From assembly GCA_020171895.1 (NCBI GenBank), contig JAIVAN010000003.1, positions 620,001 through 684,000 of the forward strand: a stretch of DNA of 64,000 nucleotides, in the 5' to 3' direction. The stretch is from Bacillus timonensis (GTDB lineage: Bacteria; Bacillota; Bacilli; Bacillales; Bacillaceae_L). Within the stretch, counting starts at the first letter, position 1. Each line of letters opens with the position of its first letter. Under the pieces are notes generated by a model. It did no database searches, was not told where the DNA came from, and saw nothing but the letters and a program-made list of their open reading frames with translations. Shown in pieces: positions 61,634 through 64,000 of this stretch. Position numbers and translations under genes: made by a program.

Positions 61634-61909
61634 TCAATCAAACCTTTTCATATCTAGACCATCCAAAAATTCTTCAATTTCAATACTAACATTTAAATAT
61701 AACGGATCTGGGAGACTTTCAAAGATCTCCTTTAATTCCTCTATCTCTTCAATTTCTTCTATCGATTCGGGTACAGGATTTTTCTTGGTTAAGGCTATTT
61801 TCAATTCACTTGAGAACTGATAAAAATGGTTTTCAAACCTTTCAGCCCATTCTGCACCCTCGTCTCCAACATGTTTTTGCATCATATTCCAATCTTCAAG
61901 CATTGTCAT
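61634..61909 (-). CDS. Hypothetical acidic protein
   Basis: 91-residue acidic, mostly helical protein (MTMLEDWNMMQKHVGDEGAE, then a Glu/Ile-rich coiled stretch EEIEEIEELKEIFE). The ATG at 61909 has AAAGGAAA 5 bases upstream; a TTG at 61936 with GGGAAG further away is an alternative. It sits between the DegV gene and the gene at 61391-61630. No function known. Confidence 0.65.
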   Translation of the reverse strand: MTMLEDWNMMQKHVGDEGAEWAERFENHFYQFSSELKIALTKKNPVPESIEEIEEIEELKEIFESLPDPLYLNVSIEIEEFLDGLDMKRFD

Positions 61910-61953
61910 ATAAATTTCCTTTACCTTATTATACAAGTTAACACTTCCCTTAA

Positions 61954-62793
61954 TTATTCAGTAAACCAACTTAAACCTATCGTATTCTCACCAGCATGTA
62001 CACCAATGGTAGTACCAAGTGGATATGTATACACTTTGAGACTAGGAAATTTACTCTCAATTTTTTCTTTCCACTGAATTGCTTTGTCATCCCTTAAACC
62101 AAATAACACATAAACCTCTTTAACTAAACTCTTTTCAAGAGATGACTCTAATATCTCTAATATTTTTGCAGTAGCTTTTTTTTCTGAACGAACGCGTTCA
62201 ACAACAGATAGTTTCCCGTCACTTAAACTAATAATCGGTTTTACTTGAAGCATACTTCCCAAATAGTATTGAGCAGTATTCATTCTTCCACTTCTGTGAA
62301 GCTGTTCTAAGCTACCAATTAAAACATATGTTTCATTCTTTTTCGTCATCTCTTTTAAACTACCAATTATTTCATCGACCGACTTACCATCAGCATGCAT
62401 TTTCATACCTTCTCTTAGCAAGACCGCCATTGGAAAAGAAAGAATTCTAGAATCAATAACTTCAACTGAAATATCCACTAACTCAGTAGCTTGTAATGCA
62501 GAAGAAACAGTACCACTTAAGTCACTGGATACATGAACAGAAATTACCTTATCATAATCATTTTGTAAGCGCTTATATAAATCTACAAACTTACCTATCG
62601 ACGGCTGTGAAGTTTTCGGTATAGTATTGGAATTTCTAAGTTTTTCATAAAATTCCTCTGGACCAATGTTAACTCCATCCTCATACTCGTCATTTTCAAA
62701 TAGGATAGTCATTGGAATAGTAAATACATCAGGATGATTCTTTAATTCTTCATTTAAATGTGCTGTACTATCAGTTACCCACGCAATCTTCAA
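61954..62793 (-). CDS. DegV family fatty-acid-binding protein (second copy)
   Basis: 279-residue DegV/FakB-type protein, with WVTDSTAHLNEEL, TSQPSIGKFVDLY, VSSDLSGTVSSALQ, VIDSRILSFPMAV and a C-terminal GTTIGVHAGENTIGLSWF. It is a paralogue of 45914-46756 with the same fold and motifs but clearly different sequence. It should bind a fatty acid for the FakA kinase. TTG start after GAGGGGGAG. The amidohydrolase gene lies directly upstream, separated by 20 bases. Confidence 0.9.
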   Translation of the reverse strand: MKIAWVTDSTAHLNEELKNHPDVFTIPMTILFENDEYEDGVNIGPEEFYEKLRNSNTIPKTSQPSIGKFVDLYKRLQNDYDKVISVHVSSDLSGTVSSALQATELVDISVEVIDSRILSFPMAVLLREGMKMHADGKSVDEIIGSLKEMTKKNETYVLIGSLEQLHRSGRMNTAQYYLGSMLQVKPIISLSDGKLSVVERVRSEKKATAKILEILESSLEKSLVKEVYVLFGLRDDKAIQWKEKIESKFPSLKVYTYPLGTTIGVHAGENTIGLSWFTE

Positions 62794-62813
62794 TAAAATC
62801 TCCCCCTCTTTTC

Positions 62814-63668
62814 TTACTCTATAAATTGTTTTATTTTTGGAAACACTTTTAACGCATTGTTATAAAATACATCCTCATGATATTCACAAGGAACTATGTC
62901 TTTTATTAATTGTATATATGGTCTTATAGGTATAAGTGGCCAATCAGTACCAAATATTAATTTGTCGTAATGATCGCAATAAGACAAAGCATGCAATAGA
63001 TGATCAAAAAACCTTCCACTCTGATGGCGTTTAATTTCAGAAGAAGTTCCTACCACTAAGCCTGATAAATCTGCATACATATTTGTGTTCTTATAAACAA
63101 CCTCAGCACCATCTAAAACCCATGGGTCTCCAAAGTGAGCCATAATAAATGTTACATCTTTATGTTCGACTGCTACTTCATCTAAAGTTAAAGGATGTGA
63201 ATATTTTAAAAGGCCTCGCTCAGAATATGTATCACCCGTGTGAAAAACAATAGGTAATTGATATTTTTTTGCCAATCTATAAATAGGTTGGTAAACTTCA
63301 TCATTCGCAAAGAATGGGTAATATCCTAAATAAATTTTCATTCCTACTACATTTGGTTTTATTATCTCATTTTCTAGTCTATGTAACGAATTGGTATTTA
63401 TATCATAAGGATTTATACCAGCACAATAAACAATTTTCTTAGGGATTTCAGCCGTTAAATCGATTCCCATTGGCGTAGAAGTATCTTTATCTGGAAAATT
63501 ATCTTTCGTTGCTTCTGTTAATCCCATCGCAATACCGAGTACAACATTGTTGTCACTATATTCTTTCATAATACCTTCATAAGAATAATCAACGAAGGAA
63601 AGTGTGTTAGCGGTTTGAAAAAAACTATTAATACGTGAAAAATGCATGTGTGCATCAATTATTTTCAT
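62814..63668 (-). CDS. Amidohydrolase-2 family metal-dependent hydrolase
   Basis: 284-residue TIM-barrel hydrolase. Motifs: IDAHMHFSR (metal His pair) at the N terminus, GMKIYLGYYPF, VFHTGDTYS (His), FIMAHFGDPW (His) and IFGTDWPLIP (Asp), as in amidohydrolase_2 (decarboxylase/hydrolase) proteins. The substrate is unknown. The ATG follows GAAGGGAG. It is read with the DegV gene and might be in one transcript with it. Confidence 0.85.
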   Translation of the reverse strand: MKIIDAHMHFSRINSFFQTANTLSFVDYSYEGIMKEYSDNNVVLGIAMGLTEATKDNFPDKDTSTPMGIDLTAEIPKKIVYCAGINPYDINTNSLHRLENEIIKPNVVGMKIYLGYYPFFANDEVYQPIYRLAKKYQLPIVFHTGDTYSERGLLKYSHPLTLDEVAVEHKDVTFIMAHFGDPWVLDGAEVVYKNTNMYADLSGLVVGTSSEIKRHQSGRFFDHLLHALSYCDHYDKLIFGTDWPLIPIRPYIQLIKDIVPCEYHEDVFYNNALKVFPKIKQFIE

Positions 63669-63694
63669 GTATTGCTCCCTTCTTGCATGATGAT

Positions 63695-63722
63695 TAAAAA
63701 AAGGCCATGCATGGCCTTTTTA
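63695..63722 (-). terminator. Terminator of the glutathione peroxidase gene
   Basis: AAAAAGGCCATGCATGGCCTTTTT, a perfect palindromic stem with T-run on the minus strand. Confidence 0.85.
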
Positions 63723-63804
63723 AATTCATTTAGTTTACGCATTATTATTACTTATATAATAATTGATAGAAGGAATACAGTAAAGATATTATCTGAAAAA
63801 TTAA

Positions 63805-64000
63805 TCAATTATTATTTAATAGTTTCTCAATATCACTTTTTATATCATTAGGATTGGTTTGGGGGGCATATCTAGAAATTACTTCCCCATTACTATTAAC
63901 TAAAAACTTAGTAAAATTCCACTTAATTGACTTTGATCCAAGAATTCCTGGTGCATTTTCAGATAAATATTTAAACAAAGGATGAGCATGTTCTCCTTTT
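63805..64000 (-). CDS. bsaA: Glutathione peroxidase family protein, C-terminal part
   Basis: Partial: the last 65 codons, with the start beyond the window edge. The sequence includes HPLFKYLSENAPG, the signature KWNFTKFLVNSNGEVISRY and a short tail, ending in TGA at 63805-63807. KWNFTKFL(V)(D/N) carries the Trp and Asn of the family catalytic set. The active-site cysteine would lie outside. B. subtilis has bsaA after ypgQ, so this keeps synteny. It reduces peroxides, probably with thioredoxin. Confidence 0.88.
   Translation of the reverse strand, partial: KGEHAHPLFKYLSENAPGILGSKSIKWNFTKFLVNSNGEVISRYAPQTNPNDIKSDIEKLLNNN

Overview
The window is low-GC, densely coded Firmicute DNA, most likely the chromosome of a member of the Bacillaceae. 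The grounds are strong AGGAGG-type ribosome sites, many TTG and GTG starts, sporulation-type genes (a YjcZ-like peptide, YuzL- and YozQ-like small proteins, several Spo0F-type sensor kinases), and a long block in the same order I remember for Bacillus subtilis (ypmS-ypmR-ypmQ, then yplQ-ypkP-dfrA-thy-ypjQ-ypjP-ypiP-brxA-ypgR-ypgQ-bsaA). Assignments rest on reading the sequence and remembered families; no search was run.

Bases 1-5,000 form an accessory island. A tyrosine recombinase (580-1419, +) sits among small, mostly unrecognised genes all read on the minus strand. A related motif (minus strand, about TAACGGGTGCGAATGTT) recurs seven times at the gene boundaries, often containing the stop codon of the upstream gene. 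This looks like an array of exchangeable gene cassettes. One of the genes (2315-2710) is broken by an in-frame TAG.

Bases 5,053-15,476 hold a lysine catabolic cluster: kamA (lysine 2,3-aminomutase) behind a clear sigma-54 promoter, a RocR-like sigma-54 activator, ablB (beta-lysine acetyltransferase), a phosphodiesterase, an aldehyde dehydrogenase, a YodQ-like deacetylase, two CoA-transferase subunits and a class III aminotransferase. The set fits lysine -> beta-lysine -> N6-acetyl-beta-lysine -> 4-acetamidobutyrate -> 4-aminobutyrate, with the aldehyde dehydrogenase possibly finishing at succinate.

Bases 15,500-39,000 are mixed housekeeping and stress genes: flavin oxidoreductases, D-amino-acid aminotransferase, DUF502 membrane protein, an M32 carboxypeptidase, two sensor kinases, a cold-shock protein, a SulP transporter, an acetaldehyde-type dehydrogenase with its DUF779 partner, MsrAB, a membrane phosphodiesterase and a membrane HtrA-like protease. 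The most striking item is a thioredoxin-like gene (23407-24144, -) with an in-frame TGA exactly at the redox-active cysteine position (WASW-TGA-RCR). A short hairpin with an AGGTT loop lies 16 bases downstream. It is either a selenoprotein gene or a gene with a nonsense mutation at its catalytic cysteine.

Bases 39,000-64,000 are mostly backbone: ypm genes, a nucleoside hydrolase, a sensor kinase, DegV, isoaspartyl dipeptidase, folate/thymidylate genes, an anthrax-lethal-factor/Pro-Pro-endopeptidase-like secreted metalloprotease, bacilliredoxin, a cell-wall endopeptidase, an ABC-F protein and the 3' end of a glutathione peroxidase gene. A family of GC-rich intergenic repeats of about 255 bp occurs as a tandem pair (19.5-20.0 kb), a single copy (21.3 kb), a tandem triplet (39.2-39.9 kb) and an enlarged copy (47.4-47.7 kb).
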